A stretch of DNA of 64,000 nucleotides, taken from assembly GCA_036971715.1 (NCBI GenBank), contig JAVHJL010000013.1:1364001-1428000 (forward strand). The letters run 5' to 3'. The notes under the pieces were generated by a model that saw only the letters and a list, made by a program, of their open reading frames with translations, ran no database searches and was not told where the DNA came from. Source of the stretch: Arthrobotrys musiformis (taxonomy: Eukaryota; Ascomycota; Orbiliomycetes; Orbiliales; Orbiliaceae). Positions within the stretch are counted from its first letter, which is position 1; each line of letters begins with the position of its first letter. Shown piece after piece: positions 33,363 to 43,743 of this stretch. The translations under genes and the position numbers were made by a program.

Positions 33363-35702
33363 TTAACCAATGTTGAACTCGGAAGCGATATTCATATGCT
33401 CCCTCATCTTCTTGCGCATCATCTGAGCGGCTTTGCGTAACTCTTCTTCGTCCTGGGTCTCCTGTGTCTCGTCTCCGTTGGTATCAATACTGTCTAATTT
33501 GCGCTTAGCCGACGAACTCGCAACAGCCCCGGACTTCCCGCGAGCCGGTACTTTGATATCACCCGGGCGTTCGCGCAAGCCGAAACTTTTCGCGATATGC
33601 CCCAAATGCAACTGTTTTATGTCGAATATTTCCCTCTCCGCTGCCACATGGGTGGCATATGCTCGGATGTGGCTCTGGAATGCTCTTTTAGCAATATTTG
33701 AGAATTCATCTGAAGCCAAGACCCGTCTCTCAACATCTAGGTGGAATTCAATAGCTTCCTGTTCCCATTTCGCGCCGGAAGTTTTAGGCATAAAGTCCCT
33801 CTTCCACGAAGGGTCGACGTTTTTGGACACACCAGGAAGTGGTGCGTTCCCAAACCCTTTCTTGAGAACCTCATCTGCCAGCCTTCTTGTGAGATGCTGC
33901 TCCCCTAAAACTTGGCTTGGATAGCTCTCCTCGCATCCTGGCAATAGGAAAAGCAATGCTCTTCCATCCCGACCAGCTCTAGCAGTTCTTCCGATTCGGT
34001 GGATATAATCTTCCTGGCTATACGGCGGATCATATTGGACGACTAGGTCGACATTAGGCAGATCCAATCCTCGGGAAGCCACGTCCGTACAGAACAACAC
34101 TGCCCCGTCCTTCTCGTGGAAAAAGTCGTTGAGGGTGGTTGTTCTAATATGCTGGGCCAAGCTACCGTGGAGTTTGAATAACGATACTGCTGGGTCGATT
34201 AGCGGGGCGGTTGATTTCGCCGCAAGACTGGGGCGCTTGGGTTTCTTCTTTTCGACCTCCACCACCTCAGTTTCCTCGCTCTCGTCCTCCTCGTCCTGTT
34301 CCTCATCCGAGGATGTGTCGGATACGGGTTTGTCTTGTTCCTTGTCCTCGGTTTTGCGGAATGTTTCGTAGTGGAAATCAACGGAGTCGGCACAGGAAAA
34401 AAAGACGATAACTTTCATATGTTCCTTCTTTCGAATAAACGCTCTCCTAAGAATGCCAGCAAGTGTAACCAGTCGCAGTTTTGCGGGTGATACAATATAT
34501 GCCTGCTTCAGCTGCGCAGGCGCCTGGAAAGATTTAGAGCCATCACCTGTTGCCTCCGACTTTTGGTTGCTTTTGAGATATAACGCATCTTTCAACGACA
34601 TATCTCCCAGCTTTTGCACACTGGCTTTCATTGTCGCGGAGCAAAGGACGGTTATCCTACGATCTGGAAGACCAATATTCGCCAGGGATTTATTACTGGG
34701 CCCTTTCTGTGCCCTCTCGTTCAAGGCGGTAAGAATCTGCTGCAGGGTTTCCTCGAACCCTAGCTCCATGAGCCTATCACCTTCGTCAAGAACAAGCCAT
34801 TTTACAAGGCCGACATTCAGCGAGGTCGTGTTCGAAAGATGATCTGCCAAACGTCCTGGTGTCGCTACGAGAATATTACCGCCTTTCCGGATCCTTGCCT
34901 TCTCAGACTTTTTCTTCTCTCCTCCAAGAATCAGAATTGGCACTAGCCAATGAAGCGACGGGTGGGACAGGAGCTGCATCAGAACCGTGTATATCTGTCT
35001 CCCAAGCTCTCGAGTAGGTGCGAGGATTACTGCAAAGCAGCCAGAGTCTCGATGAAGCTTATCGCCGTTGAGAGTTGCCGTGTATATCCGGTGAACTAAT
35101 GGTAGAAGGTAGGTGAGAGTCTTTCCGGAACCGGTTTCAGCTTGAATGAAGGCATCAGAATCGGATGAAATGAGTTGAGGGACGGCGATTTGTTGAATCG
35201 AAGTTGGGGCGGATATATTCATATTGTTCACCAGATGCGATGCAAGTGCAGGCGCGAGCCCCATTGTTGAGAAGGCAGATCCATCCTTCAAAGGGGCATT
35301 GGTTGGGATAGCAGGTGCAGAATCTTCGGTCCCCGTCTTCTCGATCTTTGTGACAGGTGCCGGATTTGAACTAAAGATCGATGAAATAATGGGCTGGTCA
35401 TGATTCGGTTTGGGAGCGCCACCATGCTCATTTCCAAATTTCGACCGGCCCACAGAGCTTCGGTCATGATCAGGGCCTACCGGAGTATCGGATTTCTGAT
35501 TCGAATGTGACTTTGTATTCGTGGACTTCTGGTTTCCATCAGCGTCTAAAAAACTTGGTTTGCGTTTGTTCTGTAGTCTCTTTTTCGCTCTGAATCTATC
35601 CTTCCATCGACCTCCTCGGATACCGTTTATTGATGACGATGCGCCAAAACCATTAGCTGCCGGCGCAAGGTCGAAATTGACGAGAATATCAGGTTCCGCC
35701 AT
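33363..35702 (-). CDS. DBP7: DBP7, DEAD-box RNA helicase of 60S ribosome biogenesis
   Basis: A single uninterrupted frame, 779 aa from MAEPDILVNFDLAPAANGFG; an in-frame ATG 15 codons upstream (35747) is possible. I prefer the later start because DBP7 proteins begin with a short acidic motif followed by GGRWKDRFRAKKRLQ. Helicase motifs are complete: IQQIAVPQL (Q), AETGSGKT (I), APTRELGRQ (Ia), TPGRL, DEGDRLMELGFEE (II, the DEGD variant usual for DBP7), CSAT (III), DVASRGLDLPNVDLVVQYD (V), HRIGRTARAGR (VI). An acidic insert (SSDEEQDEEDESEETE) lies between the RecA-like halves. By family knowledge it is nucleolar and needed for early pre-60S maturation. Intronless, unlike most neighbours. Confidence 0.95.
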   Translation of the reverse strand: MAEPDILVNFDLAPAANGFGASSSINGIRGGRWKDRFRAKKRLQNKRKPSFLDADGNQKSTNTKSHSNQKSDTPVGPDHDRSSVGRSKFGNEHGGAPKPNHDQPIISSIFSSNPAPVTKIEKTGTEDSAPAIPTNAPLKDGSAFSTMGLAPALASHLVNNMNISAPTSIQQIAVPQLISSDSDAFIQAETGSGKTLTYLLPLVHRIYTATLNGDKLHRDSGCFAVILAPTRELGRQIYTVLMQLLSHPSLHWLVPILILGGEKKKSEKARIRKGGNILVATPGRLADHLSNTTSLNVGLVKWLVLDEGDRLMELGFEETLQQILTALNERAQKGPSNKSLANIGLPDRRITVLCSATMKASVQKLGDMSLKDALYLKSNQKSEATGDGSKSFQAPAQLKQAYIVSPAKLRLVTLAGILRRAFIRKKEHMKVIVFFSCADSVDFHYETFRKTEDKEQDKPVSDTSSDEEQDEEDESEETEVVEVEKKKPKRPSLAAKSTAPLIDPAVSLFKLHGSLAQHIRTTTLNDFFHEKDGAVLFCTDVASRGLDLPNVDLVVQYDPPYSQEDYIHRIGRTARAGRDGRALLFLLPGCEESYPSQVLGEQHLTRRLADEVLKKGFGNAPLPGVSKNVDPSWKRDFMPKTSGAKWEQEAIEFHLDVERRVLASDEFSNIAKRAFQSHIRAYATHVAAEREIFDIKQLHLGHIAKSFGLRERPGDIKVPARGKSGAVASSSAKRKLDSIDTNGDETQETQDEEELRKAAQMMRKKMREHMNIASEFNIG

Positions 35703-36159
35703 TGGTTCTGAGATTGGTGTAAAGTGCGACCAGGTTGGTATATACAATTGGTATTAATTGTGAACCGCCCTTGTGGTGATCGAACTCAAAAGATTTGGGG
35801 AAGTGGTCGCAATCTCGATGCGGTTTCGAAATATCAAAATCATCGAGCAGAACAGAACAAAAAATTTATGGCGCCCGAAGGCTTGGCATGGCAACACATT
35901 TAATCCAACAAATTTGAAAGGCCAAGTAAGGCTACGAACGGGAACGAGACCAGCTAAGCTACGAACGCGAACGAAAGATGACATGCAATTTGATGTAATG
36001 GTAATGCGAATTGGATTGTACGATATGTTCTAAGCTAATCTTAATACAAAAACTGTGACATGCTAAATATCTAGACTTGCTTTCTCTATCGCGAAACTAC
36101 AAGAGGAAAAACAGGCGAACTCAAAATGAGAGGGGAACGAGAAGGGCAGCGACATTGTA
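35703..36159. other. Spacer: DBP7 promoter and terpene synthase 3' UTR
   Basis: 457 bp between the DBP7 start and the terpene synthase stop. No gene seen. Confidence 0.55.
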
Positions 36160-37434
36160 TCACAAAGTGATGCTAGTAGTACCGTCAAACTTATCCACAC
36201 CAAGCTTATACCGCCTTGTCATCCTACTCCACGTAATATTACCGGTACACATTGTCTTAGCTGCGTATACAAAGGCCTCCAAGTCGGTGCGCCGATCTGG
36301 ATACCGCGCAAGCAATCTTGCACCGGCATCTTCAAGGGTTTGAACACTAGCAACTACCATCTGGAAAGTCTTGTTCACAGCGACTTGAAGGTTTCGGTGT
36401 TTGTGGTATAGGACCGCAACAGCGTTGCAGTAGAATGGGAAAGTAAGTTCTTTCCTGAGTGAAAATATATCATTCACCAGAGATACTATGCAGTTGCTCT
36501 GGTCGTGTATCGTTTGTATATCAGGATCGTTTCGGATTTCGTCCCCGAGATCGATTTGCATCATGTATCTAGAGAGAAATCATATTGAATGAGTAAATTG
36601 CACCCACAACCATCAACTAGATAGGTGGAACTAGAATTCATACTCTGTAAGCACGGATAGAGTCGCAACTCCACTAGTCCCCATGCGAATATGCATGTAC
36701 TCTTCGATGGTAGGGGCTTTGCCTCTGAGCTCAACCCGCTGCTCGTAGCCGGTCGCAAGAACGAACCGGATGTTTTCTTCCATGAAGATTTGACGCTGGC
36801 TCTTGGGAAGTCGGAATCCAGCCGTTTCCCCCACCGGGTTGAAGCTCGCAATAGCCATCTCAACTTTCTCGGATCGGACACCATCCTCTGGGAGAGCATC
36901 GCCGAGGTATGTTTTGATGTGTGCGATAGTTCGCTCGCGGAACCTCTCACCAGCATCTAGATCAGAACTGAGGTCGCCGAATTCGGGGCTATCTATTTCG
37001 TTGTCCCAGACGTAAAGCTTTACAAAAACAAAAAAAAGGGGGGAGTTATAAGCGTGAAATCTTCGGATAGGATTGGGGATTCACCTACAAATGCTACCAA
37101 AGAAGATACGACCCGGAGGGAATCAAAGGTTGCAGTCGGCCACCAAGATGCAGCATGGAAAGCACAATCTGCAGCCACAAGGGCTTCGTATCTTTTGCTT
37201 GGACCAAGAAGCCTGTATAGACGTCCCAACCATAAGTCCCAACTTCACCAGTTAAATATTATCGAATGAGTATCCTCCCACTTACTTGAGTAGTTCTGCA
37301 TTTTGAACTTGCTTGAGGATCTCATAATGTGGGTTGAACCCTACGGGCCAATCTTTAAACAAGCCGTCGATGTCAGGGAAAGTCAAAGTTTGACCCTTAA
37401 GGGTCTGAACATAATCATGAGAACCCAAACGCAT
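36160..37434 (-). CDS. Class I terpene synthase (sesquiterpene-cyclase-like)
   Basis: Four exons: 37434-37286, 37212-37089, 37017-36644, 36568-36160; 351 aa, normal for fungal sesquiterpene synthases. The Asp-rich metal motif is VWDNEID, residues 96-100 (DNEID, with Asn where DDxxD has Asp). The second metal motif is intact: NDIFSLRKE at 248-256. The RY pair near the end (R335-Y336) is also present. By family knowledge these enzymes ionise farnesyl diphosphate with three Mg2+ and cyclise it; the product cannot be told from sequence. No P450, prenyl synthase or transporter lies near, so it is an orphan. The Zn2Cys6 factor about 5.5 kb away is separated by ASA1 and DBP7, so a regulatory link is speculative. 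Confidence 0.88.
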
Positions 37435-40114
37435 TTTGGAATTGGTGGTCAAAGGTTTATCTGTAAATGGGATAATGAATAATATCGTGGGTATACGTAG
37501 AGATATATTTCAGGTTGATGATTTCATATAGCCTTTTTTGTTTTCTGGATTGATTGCAGATAGTCGATCCTACTTCAGGTCTAAATCCCAGATATTTATA
37601 CTTCAAATCCGAACATCCAGCCAGGAATGGGAAGGTAGGCATTCCACGCGATGAGCTTGTTGCTCCTGGGCCCGGGTGCATGTGGGAGAACCACGTATAC
37701 GCGAGACTGTGCCCAAACAGTCGAGGCTTCAATTGGCTCTGAGCCCGAATTTTCATTCTACAGGACCATGATATCATCTCGCTCCAATATGCCAACAATA
37801 TTGTAGTGTGGCTACTCGAATTCATGGAAATATTTCGAAAGGATTCTGCAATAATACGAGTGATATGATGACATGACGATAATCTAGCCGTGGTCAGCAT
37901 GGTCATTGACTCGTGGATATTTGCACCTCAATGCATTATATCTGATTCCATGCGGGTGTTCTAAAGCCTCATCTCTTTGCGGAATTATGACGGTGCATCT
38001 TTGTTAATCACATCTCCATAGTGCATGATGCGTGAGAACATATCGCAGCTATTCGGATGGCCATGCGCATGCGTCTCAACAACCGGGAAATAATGATGCA
38101 GAAAAACGATAAGAATCAGAATAAACTGGCTATATATCATATATCATTACATCAGACAATTAATTGCAGCGCACCGCCGTAGTACAAGCCCGAACTTTAT
38201 CCCTCAAAGCAAAGCCTCGTGGATACTTTGCATATTATATACACTAGCACCCCCACCCCCTTCGCAAAAAAGGTACGCGTGTACGGTCTGCAACCGATTG
38301 ATGTTCAATGTCCTTGGGGTGTGTCTGCAATTGAGGTACATACGTAGCTAAAATGCCCTTATCCACAGCGGGTAGGCGGTTCGGCCCAAGCCTAGCGTAT
38401 AATTATAATGTACTTGCGGTCTGACGTCCACTAGCCATACACCATAGTACTAGTTAGCTCCACAATAGCTTTTTTAAATTATCGAGTCTGTTGAGTAAAC
38501 GAAAAAGGTGGAGGCAGTTAAGTTACCGGTTAAAATACCTAGCTGTGGTGGCTTTCGTTATGGAGACATCAGGATATCCATGTTTATATCGCACGCAGAT
38601 ACCAAACCTTAAAGGCTCATAGGCGACAGGATTCCTACGTGGGTACTTGCTATCAACCTAGGTACCTTCTAAGTTTATCGATATGTACATGTATCGATAT
38701 ACATCCACCTCGTGTTTCGTATGCCTCCCATCGACACAATCTCTGGATATTTCCCGCGAGGGTGGTTCGAGAAGCTCTCCTTATTCACGAAGCTGCTACA
38801 GGGTAGTTGCATACATCGGAGGGAGAACATAGCGCCTGCAGCTCTTCCAACCTCTACCTTGGAGATAATTAATGTAATACCTCCGGACCTTGCTCTTGCA
38901 GCCGACCCACCGGCTGCGGTGTAAGCTTTAGCAACCGAATCATCAACTTGAAACAAACAAAGCTTATAAAATGCTGCACAATATCGCAGTCGCATTTTTA
39001 GGTTTTCCTCAAGCCTCGACAAGCCTGCTAAGTGGGGCCGTTTACAATGCACACAGCTTCCCAAACCCAGTTGCCCATTCACATTTGAGGTTTAGTCTTC
39101 GTTACACATCTTTTTACAATGTCTCGCTAGCTCCGCCACGCGGTTAGCGAACAAGTAATCAAGAAATCATGACTGCACAGCACGACGACTGCACAGCACG
39201 ACGTCTGTACAGATCCCTTGCTCGGGCTCCAGGGCCACCCAGGATAATCGATAACGATACATATGTCGGTATACACATGGGAGCCCCTTCCTTGGTCTGT
39301 GGCACTAAAGCTAGCTGCACAATGCAATGCTATATAACGCAAGTGGTTCGCACACTTTTGCACAATTTCTGTGAAAAGCGGAGAATACCAAATACCACAC
39401 ACTCAACACACAACTTTCTCGGGCCCTTTGAACCTGCAACATTCAAGATCCGGGCCAGGACAGGTCAAAGCACTCGCTCGACCGTTAGAGCGAGGAAAGA
39501 AGAGCAAGGCAGTAATTTGGAGCCCAAATTCCACAACGCTCAATTGGTCGAGAATAGGCGAACGTGCAGGATTATTAGCAAGATGATAATTTTATTTCAT
39601 CAAGCACTTATGTAACATAGGTGCGAAATTCGGCGAGTTTGCAACGTTATTGGTGCGGCTGAAGTCAAATGTGACCCCGCGCGGCGCCAAGTCGGAGTGT
39701 AATCGTTCCACAAACTTATCACGATGCTCCATTGTTTTTTTAGTTAGTTCACATACCGGTGTGATACATGCCATACAGACTTGTACACGGCAACTAGTAT
39801 GATGTGTGGATTAGATTTGGAGCCCATTTAGCACAGCAAATGATTCCTTGGTATTACCGGAATAGTCATGGGATTCAAGCCTCATTGTAACCCAAGAAAT
39901 ATTTTATCTGCAGGCCGACAAGTGCGACGGCAGTCGGCAGAGGAGCCCCTCGAGCCCTAGCGCGCCTCCCTGGCTCTCCCATATTTGGTACTATTAAATA
40001 GGTCGATATGACCACACGATAGCTTGCTTCGGGCGCTCTTTGGTTAGATTTTGACCATACCCATAATCTTGACATTCGCTACCTCACCGCGCACTGGCGC
40101 ATCTAGCACAAGCC
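37435..40114. other. Long AT-rich spacer between terpene synthase and secreted-protein gene
   Basis: 2680 bp between two start codons, so it carries both promoters. I see no gene with family support. Frames at 38675-39082 (-, 135 codons), 39169-39615 (+, 148 codons) and 39592-39774 (-, 60 codons) overlap or lack domains. A 16-bp direct duplication lies at 39171-39202. Confidence 0.5.
39171..39202. repeat. Two tandem copies of a 16-bp unit
   Basis: GACTGCACAGCACGAC repeated exactly twice in tandem. Confidence 0.9.
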
Positions 40115-41350
40115 ATGCACGTCTTTCGCTTTAGCGTCCTTGTGACGGCCCTTATTACTCTCGTTTCACTGTGTTCTGCACGCACTGTAAGCACCATTCA
40201 GAAGTGCACAACCCGCTCATGCGGCTCTCCGGTTAAAGTCTATAGAACGACCAAAACCGTTCGCTCGACAGCGCGATACACTGTGACCCGCTGGAAAACC
40301 GTAACAAAGCCCGCAAAGATTGTAACCACCACGAGCGTGATCTGGCGAACGGTTACGACTGCTCTCCGCACTGCCACTACTACAAAGACGATAACAATTT
40401 CAACTTCAACGTCGACGGCGACGAGCCTATTTTGGATCTTCACGCCCACGACCACCGTAACCTCTGCAACTACAACAACCATCACGCCCAAGGCCGTAGT
40501 CGTATCAGCCCCTAGTAAACTCTTCGCGATAAACGAAGACCCAGATAACCAACCAACCCCCAAACCCAAAGTGAAGCGTGCCGCCGAACCCGAACCCGAA
40601 CCCGAACCGATTGCTGGCGGTGCGAAACAATACGCCAGCGCCGTGACGTGCACCAGGACATTGTTGACAAAGACTGGCACAAGCGATTTGTGGAAGACAA
40701 CCACGAAGAAATCGGGAACCAAAACTGTTGCGGAACTTACAACCATACCGGTGACCACAACGGTCACCTCAAAAGGAGCCAAAATAATCACCAAGACAAC
40801 CTCCGTAGTGTGGACCACCGTCACTACTACTACGTCGACTGTTGTATTCGGGTTTCAATGGTTTGCGACAACGATAACGGTGGTCCTCCCAACGCCCACT
40901 AATTACATAGCATGTGGACCTCGGAATCAAGCTCCACCTGAGGAGCTGTGGAGGAACTACTATCTCGTCGGCGGGGATGGTTATAGTCCTGATGAGCCCA
41001 CGATCTATACCGAACATACCGACTACAGCCTGGATGAGCATGGTTGTTGCGCAAAATGCTGGACCCTCCCCGCGAGCCAAGGGAAGTGTATCGGAAGCAT
41101 ATGGGAAAATCACGCGCCCTGGCACGATGATCTCAATGATTGTCCCGGGGACTTGGACGAATGCTGGATAACCCCGCCTGGCACAGTTACATCAGCTTGT
41201 AGGTTGATTTTGGAAAGCAAGCAGGGTGTCTGCCGCCGCAGCGACTACAATTTGTACCAGGACATGACGGGTCGGTCACGAGTTTTCTCCAACGGGCCAA
41301 ATTGTTTGAGATTCAAGCTTAATCCAAGACACTTGAAAAATGCTTGGTAG
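40115..41350 (+). CDS. Secreted Thr-rich protein with a Cys-rich C-terminal domain
   Basis: Single exon, 411 aa. Signal peptide about 1-22 (FSVLVTALITLVSLCSA). Residues 25-135 and 175-270 are Thr-rich and look like two copies of one module: AKIVTTTSVIWRTVTT then SLFWIFTPTTTVTS, versus AKIITKTTSVVWTTVTT then FGFQWFATTITVVL. Between them lies a probable Kex2 site (VKR before AAEPEPEPEP). The C-terminal ~130 residues hold ten cysteines (IACG, HGCCAKCW, GKCIG, NDCPGDLDECW, SACRL, GVCRR, PNCLRF), probably a disulfide-bonded domain. No GPI signal or membrane helix is visible at the C-terminus. I do not recognise the family; heavy O-mannosylation and a cell-wall or extracellular role are inferences. 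Confidence 0.8.
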   Translation: MHVFRFSVLVTALITLVSLCSARTVSTIQKCTTRSCGSPVKVYRTTKTVRSTARYTVTRWKTVTKPAKIVTTTSVIWRTVTTALRTATTTKTITISTSTSTATSLFWIFTPTTTVTSATTTTITPKAVVVSAPSKLFAINEDPDNQPTPKPKVKRAAEPEPEPEPIAGGAKQYASAVTCTRTLLTKTGTSDLWKTTTKKSGTKTVAELTTIPVTTTVTSKGAKIITKTTSVVWTTVTTTTSTVVFGFQWFATTITVVLPTPTNYIACGPRNQAPPEELWRNYYLVGGDGYSPDEPTIYTEHTDYSLDEHGCCAKCWTLPASQGKCIGSIWENHAPWHDDLNDCPGDLDECWITPPGTVTSACRLILESKQGVCRRSDYNLYQDMTGRSRVFSNGPNCLRFKLNPRHLKNAW

Positions 41351-41755
41351 TTCCGAGACTGTGATCAATTGGCTTAACTGAAGGAATGTTTAATGGTTTA
41401 ATGTAATCGATCGATTATCTATATTATCATATTAATGAATACGAAATTGATGTTAAATGACAGCTTGGAGTATACTTCATGTAACTAAACGTCCCTATGC
41501 ACATCTTGACACCTCTAAGCCTTGATCCTTCATATTAATATCTATGTCCTGGGTATATATATCGAGTCCAACGTAGCTAACATGGCTTTGATGTGTATGG
41601 TATTGTCGGTATGTACAGGAGCAATTGGTGTATTTGCGAAGTTTTGCGTTGGTAGCAGGTACCTGTTAGTCTCAAGCGAGCCAAGAAGAATATAAGCATA
41701 TTTTTACGACTGCACACTTGCGACAAAACATTTCAACCTTGACATTCTTACCAAA
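41351..41755. other. Spacer: secreted-protein 3' UTR and RPC37 promoter
   Basis: 405 bp, AT-rich, with TATATATAT at about 41555-41563. No gene seen. Confidence 0.55.
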
Positions 41756-43186
41756 ATGCCGCCCAAACCTAGAGCAAAACCGAAACCACAGCCGCGGAGA
41801 ACAGCTGGCGCCGTAGAGGCCACGGTTTCCGCTAAAGATCCAGATACCTCTGCCGTCCCGAAACAGGAGCCTGAGGAAGACAATGCAGGGTTTTCCGCAA
41901 CAGCTGCAGCAGCGCCACAGCCATCGGCCTACAAGTCGGCATCGCTCTTCATAGAAGACCACTCGGACTCAGACTCAGAAGCAGCTCAACGAGGCCAGGG
42001 CCCACAACCGTCACAAAATACCGGTGCTCAATCGTTAGAAGCCCACCACGACGCAGGAGATGAGTCGGAGGATGAGGATGAGGATGTGGCATTCAGCGAC
42101 ATTGACGATGACCCTGTTGTCCAATCATACGATATCGTTCTCAACAATACCTTCAACGACATGATGTACCTTTTCCAATACCCCGTGCGAAACAGATCGC
42201 AACCTTATACCTTCCAGGAAGGGTTCGCACCTGTGGAGGCAAGAATGAAAGTTAATACCGGGGTTCTCGAGCTCGACATCCCAATAAACGTTGAACGAAA
42301 CTACGATGAACGGAAGGGTGTTTTATACGGCGACGTGCTCCATAAATCTCGTATCCAGAGGTCAATGCGAGCTGGTGGGGGTGCAGATTCCGGGGATCGT
42401 GGCGATAATCCGTCTGACAGACGAAAGCGACGGAGAACAGCAGAAGATGACGATGATATGGAAGACGACAGCAATATCCCAACCCCGGAGACTCTTCTAG
42501 ACTTCCAGGAAGCCAAACGGAAGAACAGAATATTGAACCGGCAAACACTTGGGGCTAAAATGCAGGGAGCTGATGCTAACTACTTTGTTGCTTTGTTCGA
42601 AGAAGGTATTCCCTCCACCCGTAACCTTTGATGTACATGAATATTATTCTGATGATATTGCCAACAGGTAAACTCCACTTCACAAGGTTGGCGGGGTCGC
42701 TCCAGCTGCGGCCACAATTCCATCATATAGATATCATGACGGAGCAGGAACGTGCGAACCAGAAGGCAATGCGAGAGATGAACAATCCGCAAAACGCCAA
42801 GGCGACAGAAGCTAGAGCTGTGAATCTGTCAGTCAAGACGGCTTCTGGAGACAATCGGACGTTGTCTGCGGCAGAACAGCTTGCGAAGGATATTAGGCTG
42901 GAAGAAGATGAGCCTTGGCGGGAGATAGAATGGGTGGATCAAGATGTAAGTTATTGCTAGCTTTGAGTGGCCTTGCGGTATCCCCTCCTTCATTTGCTAA
43001 CCATCTACGTAGGATGACGAGGCCTGGCAGATGTTCGCGAATGTACACAAGCAATCGCCCGTCCCGCTGAATAATGTGTTCTCACAGGCGGAGTACTTTA
43101 AGTGGTGTAGCACTCATAGTAATATCCCGGAGCAGGATGAGCGGAAGGGAGGAAGGTCACAAAACCGCCTTGCCCACGGGAGATAA
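41756..43186 (+). CDS. RPC37: RNA polymerase III subunit RPC5/Rpc37
   Basis: Three exons: 41756-42605, 42668-42945, 43013-43186; 433 aa. A disordered N-terminus (Pro/Lys, then acidic DESEDEDEDVAFSDIDDDP) leads to the core DPVVQSYDIVLNNTFNDMMY, LFQYPVRNRSQPY and VEARMKVNTGVLELDIPINV, the RPC5/Sin-like domain that pairs with Rpc53 (TFIIF-like). Exons 2 and 3 add GKLHFTRLAGSLQLRPQFHH and DDEAWQMFANVHKQSPVPL. By family knowledge the Rpc37-Rpc53 pair acts in initiation and termination on tRNA and 5S genes. Every junction keeps phase; branch TGCTAACC precedes the last exon. Confidence 0.9.
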
Positions 43187-43743
43187 CCCACATCTTAGCT
43201 ATAGGAAGCATACATAGTGCCGAATGCGAAGAGGCAGAGCGCCGCTTCCTGTTCCAGGAACGACTGTGTCCTATCTCCCCGGACTTCACCCGGGACTATG
43301 CCAAGAAATTTGAACCAAGAGAGTCCCTCGTAGTTTAGTGACATCGATTGACCCCACAGTAGTTTAAGGGTCTGATTACACCACAAAACCACCACTTCCA
43401 AGGTCCGGTTCTGCTTCAGGGATAGTATCTAAGAGGGCAAGAAAATGCCTTTGGTCTGTTCGTGGACCCGCCCACAAAAGCGCTTCTAACCGAAGGAAGT
43501 TTTTTTCTGACCATTCTTTTCCCCATCAACAAACCGTCCTCAGCCCAACCACATCCTCGGAAGAAGTCCACTCTCTGGCTCTGTAACAAGCACTTATGTA
43601 GTAGTCATGTGGCCGATGCTGTCCTCCCCGCCAGGAGAATGTCGGACTTCCCCACATCTTCCCTTCTCCCCCCATACGGCCCATTGCCATCGATGAAATA
43701 GTCAATTCGCGATTGTCATATAACCTCCTAGACAAAACACATC
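43187..43743. other. Spacer: RPC37 3' UTR and HIBADH promoter
   Basis: 557 bp between co-oriented genes. Nothing beyond chance frames. Confidence 0.55.

Noticed and set aside
35703..35747. Upstream in-frame ATG for DBP7
   Set aside because: The 15 extra residues do not resemble DBP7 N-termini; kept only as an alternative.
28005..37434. A terpene gene cluster formed by the Zn2Cys6 factor and the terpene synthase
   Set aside because: ASA1 and DBP7 housekeeping genes separate them and no tailoring enzymes are present.
38675..39082. Minus-strand 135-codon frame
   Set aside because: Composition and content look random; no family similarity and no splice partners.
39592..39774. Minus-strand 60-codon frame with a charged, protein-like sequence
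   Set aside because: No recognised domain, no supporting exons up- or downstream, and it overlaps a plus-strand frame.
40240..40824. Minus-strand 194-codon Val-rich frame
   Set aside because: It is the complement of the Thr-rich coding region (ACN codons read as Val on the other strand).
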